This document shows positions 54,951 through 63,366 of a stretch of DNA of 64,000 nt, one piece after another. How positions within the stretch are numbered: position 1 is the stretch's first letter; every line of letters starts with the position of its first letter. The notes below the pieces were generated by a model. That model made no database searches, was not told where the DNA came from, and was given only the letters and a program-made list of their open reading frames with translations. The stretch is from Celerinatantimonas yamalensis (lineage in GTDB: Bacteria; Pseudomonadota; Gammaproteobacteria; Enterobacterales; Celerinatantimonadaceae). The position numbers were made by a program, and so were the translations under genes. The stretch lies in NCBI RefSeq assembly GCF_046054155.1, contig NZ_JBEQCT010000002.1, positions 310,001-374,000 on the forward strand, read 5' to 3'.

Positions 54951-55597
54951 TTAATTAATTTTTTTCGTTAAATGTTTGATATAAGCTAACCACAACTCAG
55001 GCTGGCCGTAATAGCTACTGTGATCGAGTTTAGTATATGCGCCATCAGAATGTTCAAATGCAAGCGTAGGAAATCCATTACCTCCAACTAATTCCAACAT
55101 ATGTCGTGCTTGAACAATATGTTGAGTCGTCTTATCACCATTAAAAATACTAAAGGCGTTTAAGAAATTGTTAGTATTAACACCAAACTCACTAGCGATA
55201 TTTGTAAGATTTGAGATATCGGACTGAGACCGCCCTTCAATAAATTGTGCAATTTGCATCTTGTGCAACATAGCAACTGAGTGAATGCCCAGTGACTCAG
55301 CGGTAAGTATCGCTGTAATTGGCGTATCAGAATCAAGGATTCTCTGTTTATCGTCTAATAAAGTCGAATAGTAGATTTGACTCAACACTTGCCCAGTTAA
55401 TGCCGTGATTCGTTTATCCATTATGATGATCTGCTGATGAAAGTCTACAGATAATAGGCGTTTGTGTGAGCCTGAAAATAATCCGCCCCCATAGGTTTTC
55501 ACATCGATTGTGGGGATTTCAGTTAGCGCTTCGATAAGCGGATCCGCGGCGTAGCATCAGCCACACTGGGGTCCATAATAAGATGTAACCTCTTCAT
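54951..55597 (-). pseudogene. DsbA-family thioredoxin-like protein, frameshift and nonsense at the active site
   Basis: The intact part (183 codons from 55502) reads as a DsbA/FrnE-like helical and thioredoxin domain, ending with ELVGGNGFPTLAFE (cis-Pro loop). The true start is ATG 55597 (MKRLHLIMDP), preceded by AGGAA. Right after DP the run of C is one base short and the next codons in the shifted frame read CG-TGA-C, that is the expected CGWC motif with Trp changed to stop. Restoring one C gives DPQCG*CYAADPLIEALTEI. Total length with the repair is a normal 216 codons. Either a recent pseudogene or a local sequencing fault. Confidence 0.75.
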
Positions 55598-55718
55598 TTT
55601 ATTTTCCTGTCAAAGCCGTATATTCAGTTCATGTACCCAGTCTAAATTACAAATGGGTTGCAATAAACCCCATAATTAGTAATTGATAATTGCACAATTC
55701 GAACATATAGAAAATAGA

Positions 55719-55775
55719 ATGGACAGAATCACCGCTACGCAAATGTTTGCCAGAATTGTCGATGGTGAATTGTAA
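55719..55775 (+). pseudogene. LysR-family regulator, N-terminal remnant
   Basis: A 18-codon frame MDRITATQMFARIVDGEL followed by a stop resembles the first helix of LysR regulators. Nothing of the rest is recognisable. It diverges from the broken DsbA-family gene. Confidence 0.45.
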
Positions 55776-56278
55776 TGGTACGATCATCTTGGAGACTAAT
55801 TAAGCCTTATAATCATAATATAAATGAGGCAAAATTATGAAACGAAAAGAACGAGTAATCATCTCTGAGCAGCAGAAAACAAGGAGTACATATATGTAAC
55901 GTGTGATTATAATTCTACGCTGAAAGAAGGTTCTGCATTGATCGCACTCGATCCAGCTTGGTCTATCAGCTACGAGGACGTTGGCGAAAGACACCGCCAC
56001 TTCGGAGATCTGGGTGTTGAAACAGCTGGACGTTGTGGTCCGGCCTATGTAGGCCACCATTTGAATCATGCGGCAGTCTGTCATGGAAAAGCAGGTGACT
56101 CTCGTCATGCTATGACACTCTTTGCAGAACTACTTCAGTTAAGCCTCATTCTAAGTGGAACGAAGTTAGCCAAGCGATTGGTCATGAATTAGCTGATTGT
56201 TTCGACAGAGAACTAGAACGAATTCGGCCCACTCTTGATCGGTATTACCTCGATTATCTTGTATCTTAAGTAATTATT
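55776..56278 (+). other. Unassigned stretch before the MATE gene, probable gene debris
   Basis: Several overlapping short frames on both strands, none recognised. A coherent piece at 56142-56268 (KWNEVSQAIGHELADCFDR, then RYYLDYLVS) ends ten bases before the MATE start and may be the C-terminus of a decayed gene of the same transcript. Confidence 0.35.
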
Positions 56279-57631
56279 ATGCACACAAAGTTTACGTTAC
56301 GGAATTTTTCAAGTTACGCCACTCTATCCTTTACGATTGGTCTCGTGACAGTTGGTTTTGGCGCAATTGATTTGATCATGGTTAGTGCGCTTGGGGAAGT
56401 GCATGTTGCCGGAGTTGGTATTGGTGAGCTAATTGTCACCTGTATCCTTGCTAGTATGCTTGGATTTGTGGATGTTTTCGCAGCAAAGCTTGCTGCCTTG
56501 GAAGGCTCGGGTGCAGTTCGTTCAAAACAGCTAAGTCTGGCTTTGGGTTTCCTGTGGTCTGTTTTGGTTTGTGCTCTGTTAGCGCTCATTCTGACCGCCT
56601 TAATACAACCCGCCCTTATCCTGTTCGGGCAAGTAAAAACACTGATTAGGCCCATCACCGACTACACCGAATGGCGCCTGCTAGGAACCGCACCTTTCTT
56701 GATCTATATGGCTGCCAGTGAGGCGCTGAAAATATGTGGCCAACGAACGAGGGCGTTGCATATCCTTATTGCAGGGTTTATTGCAAACGCTGGGCTTAAT
56801 GCATTATTTCTGTATACGCCAGTTGCATCTTTTTTCGCTTCACCGGAAGCGGCCGTTGCGGCTGGCACTGTGCTCGTACACCTATTTATGGGCGTGATTG
56901 CAGCCTGGATCTGGCTTTCACAAATAGGTATGCCGCCGAAAACCAAGCGATTCGAGATAGTAACTGGTGCATGGAAAAACTTTGCCATGCTTGTGACAAA
57001 AGCACCTGGGGTGATGGTGCGTATTTTCAATGATTATGTCGGCTCCGTTATCCCGATGCTATTTATCGGTACGATAAGTACCCAAACTGCTGCGGCAGCT
57101 GCAGTCGCAACTAAGATTTATACGCTGTTTTGCCGCGTTCCACAGGCAACACTCTCAGCCAGCTACGTCTATTATAGTTATGATTTGGCTGAGCACGAGA
57201 CGCATCCTGCTTCGAAAAAGAGCGCTGACGTTGTCAGGCGACTTTTCCGCTATGTCGCTTTGCCAACCGCCATAGCACTGGTTTTAACGCTACTTGCTGC
57301 TCCGGCATTCATCTGGGTGTTTGGTGGTGGCTCCGTTGACTCTGCGTTAGTTCGCAGCCTTCTGCTGGCCTATCTTCTGTTCGTTCCTCTCTACGTTATC
57401 GAACAGTTCTATGCCGAATTGCTCACGGCTCACGGTTGCTCCGGGATGCTGTTTGGTGCATCGAGTATCGCAACCTATCTTCTGACTGTTCCATTGGCCT
57501 ATATTTCTGTTTTCGTTTGGGATTCAGCCTTTCTAGCGATTGCGCTAAAAAGTGTTGCAGTCGGTCTGCTGGCATTATGCTACTTTTGGTATTATCGCTA
57601 CCGCAGACGCATAGAAAGAAAGGTGTCATGA
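56279..57631 (+). CDS. MATE-family efflux transporter
   Basis: 450 residues with twelve hydrophobic helices in two halves. N-terminal half: SFTIGLVTVGFGAIDLIMVSALGEV and GFVDVFAAKLAALEGSGAVR; second half: GVMVRIFNDYVGSVIPMLFIG. Conserved acidic residues in helix 1 and the intervening loops are consistent with sodium- or proton-driven export. It is flanked on both sides by gene debris: a possible broken upstream partner and a downstream frame that overlaps its stop (ATGA) but has a stop at codon 15. The substrate is unknown; the cluster was probably larger. Confidence 0.87.
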   Translation: MHTKFTLRNFSSYATLSFTIGLVTVGFGAIDLIMVSALGEVHVAGVGIGELIVTCILASMLGFVDVFAAKLAALEGSGAVRSKQLSLALGFLWSVLVCALLALILTALIQPALILFGQVKTLIRPITDYTEWRLLGTAPFLIYMAASEALKICGQRTRALHILIAGFIANAGLNALFLYTPVASFFASPEAAVAAGTVLVHLFMGVIAAWIWLSQIGMPPKTKRFEIVTGAWKNFAMLVTKAPGVMVRIFNDYVGSVIPMLFIGTISTQTAAAAAVATKIYTLFCRVPQATLSASYVYYSYDLAEHETHPASKKSADVVRRLFRYVALPTAIALVLTLLAAPAFIWVFGGGSVDSALVRSLLLAYLLFVPLYVIEQFYAELLTAHGCSGMLFGASSIATYLLTVPLAYISVFVWDSAFLAIALKSVAVGLLALCYFWYYRYRRRIERKVS

Positions 57632-57804
57632 GTGAGTTCGTGTCAGCCTTCCACCATATGCCAGACAAATAGACTATTACGCCAGCGCACGCTACACTTT
57701 GGCGCAAGGAACCTGCTATAACGGGATACTATCGTTTTTTACCGTATCACAACCGCCGCTTTGATCGTGAATTGCTGTGCCTATTAGTGCCAGCCCAGCG
57801 ATAA
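57628..57804 (+). pseudogene. Unidentified frame coupled to the MATE gene, interrupted by TAG
   Basis: ATG 57628 overlaps the MATE stop by four bases. It encodes MSEFVSAFHHMPDK, then TAG, and in the same frame continues ITPAHATLWRKEPAITGYY and NRRFDRELLCLLVPAQ to a stop at 57804. The coupling and protein-like continuation suggest a once-longer gene with a nonsense mutation and a lost 3' part. Family not recognised. Confidence 0.4.
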
Positions 57805-58126
57805 TTCGAGTATTGGCGTTGTAATCGCGAGCGATGATGGATTCGTCCGGTTTCTTGGCGCGCATTGTATGACGTAGCTCTTTAAAGCGGGGGCAACTAC
57901 TAATTCGTCATCATTGAACGTAAAGGTGATTTGGACGCCTTCAGACCTGAACCGTTCAGCTAGATGCTAGATTACGGGTAGATGGCTCTTGGCTTCTTTC
58001 AGCGCTTTTTTTACTGAGGTTCCAGAACCGCCTCGCGGCCCTGAATGTAGTTATCAAAGGAACGTTTAGAAATGTTGCAAGTATCAACTCTAAAACGTCT
58101 TAGGGCAAAAACGAGTGAACACAAAA
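57805..58126 (+). other. Gene-poor stretch between MATE cluster and gcvP
   Basis: No gene is supported; short minus-strand pieces (FRSEGVQITFTFNDDEL) look like debris of an unknown gene. Ends at the gcv terminator. Confidence 0.4.
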
Positions 58127-58150
58127 AAGGCGAACCTTTCGGTTCGCCTT
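58127..58150 (-). terminator. Intrinsic terminator of the gcv operon
   Basis: Ten-base stem AAGGCGAACC / GGTTCGCCTT with a TTTC loop (CGAAAG-type on the transcript). The minus-strand RNA continues into a TTTTTT tract, about 100 bases after the gcvP stop. Confidence 0.88.
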
Positions 58151-58250
58151 CTCATTTCTTCCTTCTGATGACTCAGCCAGTCACAATCTTAATTACGATC
58201 ACTAACTTCATTAAAATAGTCACAAACTTTATCAATAGTCATCCATTCAG

Positions 58251-61124
58251 TTATTCGTCTTCATAGGCCGACATAGGCAAACAAGAGCAGAATAAATTGC
58301 GATCCCCATAGACATCATCGATGCGGTTAACGAATGGCCAGAATTTATTGCTGCGCACCGCAGGTGCTGGGTAAGCGGCAACGTGGCGATCATATGGGTG
58401 CGTCCAATCTGCATCGAGCATATCATCTAAGGTATGTGGCGCGTTAACTAACGGGTTATCCGCTAAGGGCCACTCCCCAGCTTCAACCTTGGCTATCTCT
58501 AGACGAATGGAAATCATCGCGTCAATAAAACGATCCAACTCAGCTTTTGATTCACTCTCTGTGGGTTCAACCATCAAGGTACCCGCTACCGGGAAGCTCA
58601 TGGTCGGCGCATGAAAGCCGTAATCATTTAAACGTTTGGCGATATCTAACTCACTGATACCGCTCGACTCTTTCAGTGGGCGCAAGTCAATAATGCACTC
58701 ATGCGCCACTCGGCCGTTATTACCGGTGTAGAGAACCGGATAATGCCCACTCAGACGCTGCTCGACATAGTTGGCATTTAAAATCGCAACTTCACTGGCG
58801 CGGCGCAGCCCTTTGCCCCCTAACATGGCGATATACATCCATGAGATCGGCAAAATGGAGGCACTGCCAAATGGCGCGGCAGATACAGCCCCTTGTGTCG
58901 ATTTACCTTTGACCACGACATGACCGGGCACAAATGGCGCAAGATGTTGTTTCACGCCAATCGGTCCCATACCTGGGCCGCCGCCCCCGTGAGGGATGGC
59001 AAAGGTTTTATGCAAGTTAAGGTGCGAGACATCCGCGCCAATAAAGCCCGGAGAGGTCAGCCCTACTTGCGCATTCATATTGGCGCCATCAAGATACACC
59101 TGACCACCATATTGATGAATGATGTCACAGATCTCAGCGATGGGTTGCTCGTAAACGCCATGGGTCGAGGGATAAGTGACCATCAAGCAGGATAACTGCT
59201 CACTATGTTGCTGTGCTTTTGCTCTAAGCTCTTCAACATCAATATTCCCGGCTTTATCACAGCTCACCACGACCACTTCAAGACCTGCCATATGGGCAGA
59301 TGCAGGGTTAGTACCGTGTGCTGAGCTTGGGATCAAACAGATATTACGCTGCGTTTCACCTTGGCTGGCTTGATAATGGCGAATCGCTAGAAGCCCGGCA
59401 TATTCACCTTGCGCCCCTGAGTTCGGCTGCATGCAAACCGCATCGTAACCGGTAATGGTCACCAACCACTGCTCAAGTAGCTGAATCAGCTCATGATATC
59501 CCTGCGCTTGTGCTGCGGGGCAAAATGGATGCAGATTGGCAAATTCAGGCCAGCTAATGGGGATCATCTCAGCGGTTGCATTCAATTTCATGGTGCAGGA
59601 ACCAAGGGCGATCATCGAATGATTCAGCGACAAATCACGCCCTTCTAAGCGGCGAATATAGCGCAACACTTCGGTTTCACTACGATACAGATGAAACACT
59701 GGATGCGTCAAAATCGCTGATTGACGGCGCAAAGCATCGTTCACGCCTGTATCTTCGGCTTGCACTTGCGTATCTAATTGGTGGATATCTAAACCATGCA
59801 GTTCACCAAAGAGTACCGTGAGTAATAGCGCTAAATCAGCCTCTGTGGTAGTTTCATCTAGGCTAATGGCGATGGCATTGTCTAAATCAGCACGCAAATT
59901 GATACGTGCCGCTTGCGCCCGAGCTAACACCGCATTTTTATCAAGGCCGGTTAATGTGAGCGTATCAAAAAACTGTGCATGGCGCAGCGTCACGCCTTTT
60001 TGCACTGCGGCTGCAGCCATGATAGCTGCCATCCGATGGATGCGCTCAGCAATGCAGGACAGCCCTTCTGGACCATGAAAGACCGCATAAAAAGAAGCCA
60101 TATTGGCCAATAAAACCTGCGCGGTACAGATATTCGAGTTGGCTTTTTCACGGCGAATATGTTGTTCGCGCGTTTGCAGTGCCATACGTAGCGCAGCTTT
60201 GCCACGGCGGTCTTTGGACACACCAATAATGCGTCCTGGCATCGAGCGTTTAAATGCATCACGGGTGGCAAAAAATGCCGCATGCGGCCCGCCGTAGCCC
60301 ATAGGCACACCAAAGCGCTGAGATGACCCTAAGACGATATCTGCGCCCATTTCACCGGGCGCTTTCAATGCGACCAACGCCATCAAATCAGAGGCAACGG
60401 CGACAATCCCTTTACAGGCATGCACCCTGTCAATAAACGGCGTTAAATCACGTACTTCACCCGTGGTACCCGGATATTGCAGCAATGCACCAAAAACATC
60501 TAACTCAGCCAGCTGCTCTGGTTTGCCAATAATCGTTTCAAAGCCAAAAAACTCAGCGCGCTGACAGATCACATCAATGGTTTGTGGGTGGGTATCATCG
60601 GCAATGAAAAAGAGATTCGATTTTTTATTTTTGGATACTCGCTTAGCCATCGCCATCGCTTCAGCGGCGGCGGTTGCTTCATCCAGCAGTGATGCATTCG
60701 CCAGATCTAACCCAGTGAGATCCATGGTCATCTGTTGAAAGTTAAGTAACGCTTCTAGACGCCCTTGGGCGATCTCAGGCTGATACGGCGTATAAGCGGT
60801 ATACCAGCCGGGATTTTCTAGCACATTGCGCAAAATGACGTTCGGGGTATGAGTGCCGTAATAACCCATCCCAATATAAGAGCGATAAATATCATTTTTA
60901 CTCGCAATGGCTTTAAGAGCGCTCAGTGCCTGGGCTTCGCTTTGGCTTTCGCCAATTGCCATTGGCGCTGGTAAACGAATACCTGCGGGGACTGTTTGTT
61001 CAATCAGTGCCTCAAGGCTTGGCAATGCCAAGGCGCTGAGCATCTCGCTCTGTTCTTGTGCTCCGGGGCCAACATGGCGACGGATAAAATCATCGGTTTG
61101 AGTCAGTTCGTGCAACGCCAACAT
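58251..61124 (-). CDS. gcvP: Glycine dehydrogenase (decarboxylating), P protein
   Basis: 957 residues from ATG 61124, matching the E. coli GcvP length; AGGAA lies about six bases upstream. An in-frame ATG at 61155 has only C-rich sequence before it and lies beside the T-tract of a hairpin. P protein is PLP-dependent, decarboxylates glycine and transfers the aminomethyl group to lipoyl-GcvH. The PLP lysine is in HLNLHKTFAIPHGGGGPGMG; GMGYYGTHTPNVILRN and AIVAHGTNPASA-type motifs (SSAHGTNPASAHMAGLE) are present. Last gene of gcvT-gcvH-gcvP. Confidence 0.96.
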   Translation of the reverse strand: MLALHELTQTDDFIRRHVGPGAQEQSEMLSALALPSLEALIEQTVPAGIRLPAPMAIGESQSEAQALSALKAIASKNDIYRSYIGMGYYGTHTPNVILRNVLENPGWYTAYTPYQPEIAQGRLEALLNFQQMTMDLTGLDLANASLLDEATAAAEAMAMAKRVSKNKKSNLFFIADDTHPQTIDVICQRAEFFGFETIIGKPEQLAELDVFGALLQYPGTTGEVRDLTPFIDRVHACKGIVAVASDLMALVALKAPGEMGADIVLGSSQRFGVPMGYGGPHAAFFATRDAFKRSMPGRIIGVSKDRRGKAALRMALQTREQHIRREKANSNICTAQVLLANMASFYAVFHGPEGLSCIAERIHRMAAIMAAAAVQKGVTLRHAQFFDTLTLTGLDKNAVLARAQAARINLRADLDNAIAISLDETTTEADLALLLTVLFGELHGLDIHQLDTQVQAEDTGVNDALRRQSAILTHPVFHLYRSETEVLRYIRRLEGRDLSLNHSMIALGSCTMKLNATAEMIPISWPEFANLHPFCPAAQAQGYHELIQLLEQWLVTITGYDAVCMQPNSGAQGEYAGLLAIRHYQASQGETQRNICLIPSSAHGTNPASAHMAGLEVVVVSCDKAGNIDVEELRAKAQQHSEQLSCLMVTYPSTHGVYEQPIAEICDIIHQYGGQVYLDGANMNAQVGLTSPGFIGADVSHLNLHKTFAIPHGGGGPGMGPIGVKQHLAPFVPGHVVVKGKSTQGAVSAAPFGSASILPISWMYIAMLGGKGLRRASEVAILNANYVEQRLSGHYPVLYTGNNGRVAHECIIDLRPLKESSGISELDIAKRLNDYGFHAPTMSFPVAGTLMVEPTESESKAELDRFIDAMISIRLEIAKVEAGEWPLADNPLVNAPHTLDDMLDADWTHPYDRHVAAYPAPAVRSNKFWPFVNRIDDVYGDRNLFCSCLPMSAYEDE

Positions 61125-61166
61125 GGGGGGTTCCTGCAGTTTGCTTGTGTTCATGGGGGGATATAA

Positions 61167-61199
61167 AAACGCCCTGACACATTGCATCAGGGCGTTTTC
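61167..61199 (-). terminator. Terminator-like hairpin between gcvH and gcvP
   Basis: Twelve-base perfect stem AAAACGCCCTGA / TCAGGGCGTTTT with a nine-base loop, followed on the minus strand by TTTTTATAT. It starts seven bases after the gcvH stop and looks like an intrinsic terminator or attenuator that lowers gcvP expression relative to gcvT and gcvH. Confidence 0.7.
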
Positions 61200-61205
61200 T
61201 GGTAC

Positions 61206-61595
61206 TTATTCTTCTTCTAGGCTTTGCTCGTAAGCATCAGCATCAAGAAGAGCATCATACTCATCGCTGTCGTTTACTTGCACTTGAAACAACCAGCCAT
61301 CACCATACGGATCAGAGTTGATCTGCTCAGGATTATCTTCTAACTCTTCATTAATCGCGACAACCGTGCCTGTCAGTGGTGAATAGATATCAGAGGCAGC
61401 TTTAACTGATTCTGCAACCGCACAATCTTCACCACCAGCGACTTCATCATCCACATCAGGGAGATCGACAAATACCATGTCACCAAGAAGTTCTTGGGCG
61501 TGATCGCTGATACCTACGGTATACAGGTTATCACCTTCACTACGAACCCACTCGTGAGTGGCGGCAAATTTTAGATCAGCTGGGATATTACTCAT
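61206..61595 (-). CDS. gcvH: Glycine cleavage system H protein
   Basis: 129 residues. The lipoyl attachment lysine is Lys65 in AESVKAASDIY. The N-terminal LKFAATHEWVRSEGDNLYTVGIS and the acidic C-terminus are typical. It shuttles the aminomethyl intermediate between GcvP, GcvT and lipoamide dehydrogenase. It follows gcvT by 21 bases and precedes a terminator-like hairpin. Confidence 0.97.
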   Translation of the reverse strand: MSNIPADLKFAATHEWVRSEGDNLYTVGISDHAQELLGDMVFVDLPDVDDEVAGGEDCAVAESVKAASDIYSPLTGTVVAINEELEDNPEQINSDPYGDGWLFQVQVNDSDEYDALLDADAYEQSLEEE

Positions 61596-61616
61596 GACTT
61601 ATTCCTTTAAAAAAAA

Positions 61617-62705
61617 TCAGCAAACTTGTTGGCCATTACGCACAAACACTGGAGGAACCACTTTAACTGTAACGGCTTTTTTACGCATTTCCACCACTAC
61701 TGTGTTACCAAAATTTGACGGTACACGCGCCAAAGCAACACTAACGCCTAATGTAGGGGAAAAACTGCCTGAAGTAATCACACCCGTTGCCTCACCACCG
61801 TCACTATCACGGACGATCTGCCCTTGGCGCATCACACCTTTTTGCGCCATCACCAGCCCAACTAATTTGTCAGTGCCATATTGTTTTTGCTCAGTGAGCG
61901 CAGCACGGCCGATAAAATCACGATCATCAGGTTGCCAAGCAATGGTCCAGCCCATATTCGCCGCAAGTGGTGACACACTCTCGTCCATATCTTGGCCATA
62001 GAGGTTCATCCCCGCTTCCAAACGCAAGGTATCGCGCGCGCCTAAGCCGCAAGGCGCAACGCCTGCGTCTAACAATTTTTGCCACAATACAGGTGCTTGT
62101 GATTCATCCAGCACAATTTCATAGCCTGCTTCACCGGTATAACCCGTAGTAGCGATAAATAAATCGCCCGCTTGCACACCAAAAAATGGTTTCATTTCGG
62201 CCACTTGTTGGCGCTGTTCGATGCTGAATACCTGCTGCGCTTTGGCAATTGCATTCGGGCCTTGCACGGCGATCATTGCCAGTTCTGGGCGCTCAGTGAT
62301 AGTGACATTAAAGGCTTCAGCTTGCTTAGCTAACCAAGCTAAATCTTTATCATGCGTGGCAGAGTTAACGACCATCCGATAATGGGTATCAGATAAATAA
62401 TAGGTAATCAGATCATCAATTACCCCTGCTTCGGGGGTCAGCATCGCGCTGTAGAGCGCTTTCCCGGGGGTTTTCAACCGCGCTACATCATTGGCCAATA
62501 AATTTTGTAAAAACGCTTTTGCATCATCGCCAGTGATATCGACAATTGTCATATGCGAGACGTCGAACATCCCAGCGTCAGTGCGCACACTATGGTGTTC
62601 TTCTAATTGAGAGCCGTAATGAATAGGCATCTCCCAACCATGAAAATCAACCATTTTGGCACCAGCACGTAGATGCTGATCATACAGCACTGTCTGTTTT
62701 ACCAT
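61617..62705 (-). CDS. gcvT: Aminomethyltransferase, glycine cleavage T protein
   Basis: 362 residues. T protein transfers the methylene unit from GcvH to tetrahydrofolate and releases ammonia. Seen: DFHGWEMPIHYGSQLEEHH near the N-terminus, MFDVSHMTIVDITG with the catalytic Asp region, FIATTGYTGEAGYEIVL and CGLGARDTLRLEAGMNLYG. AAGGA lies seven bases before ATG 62705. First gene of the operon. Confidence 0.97.
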   Translation of the reverse strand: MVKQTVLYDQHLRAGAKMVDFHGWEMPIHYGSQLEEHHSVRTDAGMFDVSHMTIVDITGDDAKAFLQNLLANDVARLKTPGKALYSAMLTPEAGVIDDLITYYLSDTHYRMVVNSATHDKDLAWLAKQAEAFNVTITERPELAMIAVQGPNAIAKAQQVFSIEQRQQVAEMKPFFGVQAGDLFIATTGYTGEAGYEIVLDESQAPVLWQKLLDAGVAPCGLGARDTLRLEAGMNLYGQDMDESVSPLAANMGWTIAWQPDDRDFIGRAALTEQKQYGTDKLVGLVMAQKGVMRQGQIVRDSDGGEATGVITSGSFSPTLGVSVALARVPSNFGNTVVVEMRKKAVTVKVVPPVFVRNGQQVC

Positions 62706-63366
62706 GTTATTTCCTTGCTTGATTGAAGTTCTACGAACCGATCTTTAAGGGGGGCCGCGAACGAATACCTCGATTATAACCATGAGGTTTTATCAGATAA
62801 AAGCGTTAAAACCCAAATTTAATTAATCGTTAAAATATTTAAGCGATTTATCACATGGGTGTACCTTACATAAAAAACGCTTTTTTTGGCAGTAAAAACC
62901 GAATGAAGTGACCAAATATTCAGTAAATTGAAATATTTAGCTATAAAAATATAAATCTGAAGAGTTTATCTTCAAATTATCGAAACCTGTTTTCCATTAG
63001 TTTTTCTAATCAATAAGAACTCTTGAATTAGAATAAATCATTCCTCGATACAGCGAGAATGTTGTCAATAGGTCCAAAATGAATCATCTTCTGCTCATTG
63101 ATGTGTTACATAACCCATCATTGCCAAATTCGATGTCGATGTCGCCAACACAAATACGCATTGGTTGATCCGAAATGAAAGTTAGGTAGGTATTAAGCGT
63201 GGCGCTTTCACTGAGTATCGGTGAAAACGCAATTGCTAAGACGAAAAAAGCAAAATAACATGAAATAGAATGTGTCATCTGGGCATATTTGCCCGTCTAC
63301 GCCAGCGCCCTCACTTTAACGATCATAATGAAAGTTTCTAGCGCGAAGAGAAAACTGACTAGCGTG
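62706..63366 (-). other. Upstream region of gcvT and gap to uppP
   Basis: About 660 bases. The half next to gcvT is AT-rich and holds the putative promoter. No glycine-riboswitch core is visible. A 64-codon minus-strand frame at 63084-63278 begins MTHSISCYFAFFVLAIAFSP with a signal-peptide-like pattern but no recognisable family or good ribosome site; it could be a small exported protein or debris. Confidence 0.45.
62773..62801 (-). promoter_or_regulatory. Candidate sigma-70 promoter of the gcv operon
   Basis: On the minus strand TATAAT (62778-62773) is a perfect -10 hexamer with TTTATC 17 bases upstream as a weak -35 (three of six matches), giving a leader of about 60 bases before gcvT. Confidence 0.45.

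Noticed and set aside
55554..55562. TGA between two Cys codons (CG-TGA-C) as a selenocysteine codon
   Set aside because: The expected residue is Trp of a CGWC motif (one-base change from TGG), and a nearby missing base breaks the frame as well; no selenocysteine insertion hairpin was evident just downstream.
63084..63278. 64-residue signal-peptide-like protein as a confident gene
   Set aside because: The hydrophobic N-terminus is suggestive, but there is no good ribosome site and no family; kept only as a comment in the intergenic entry.
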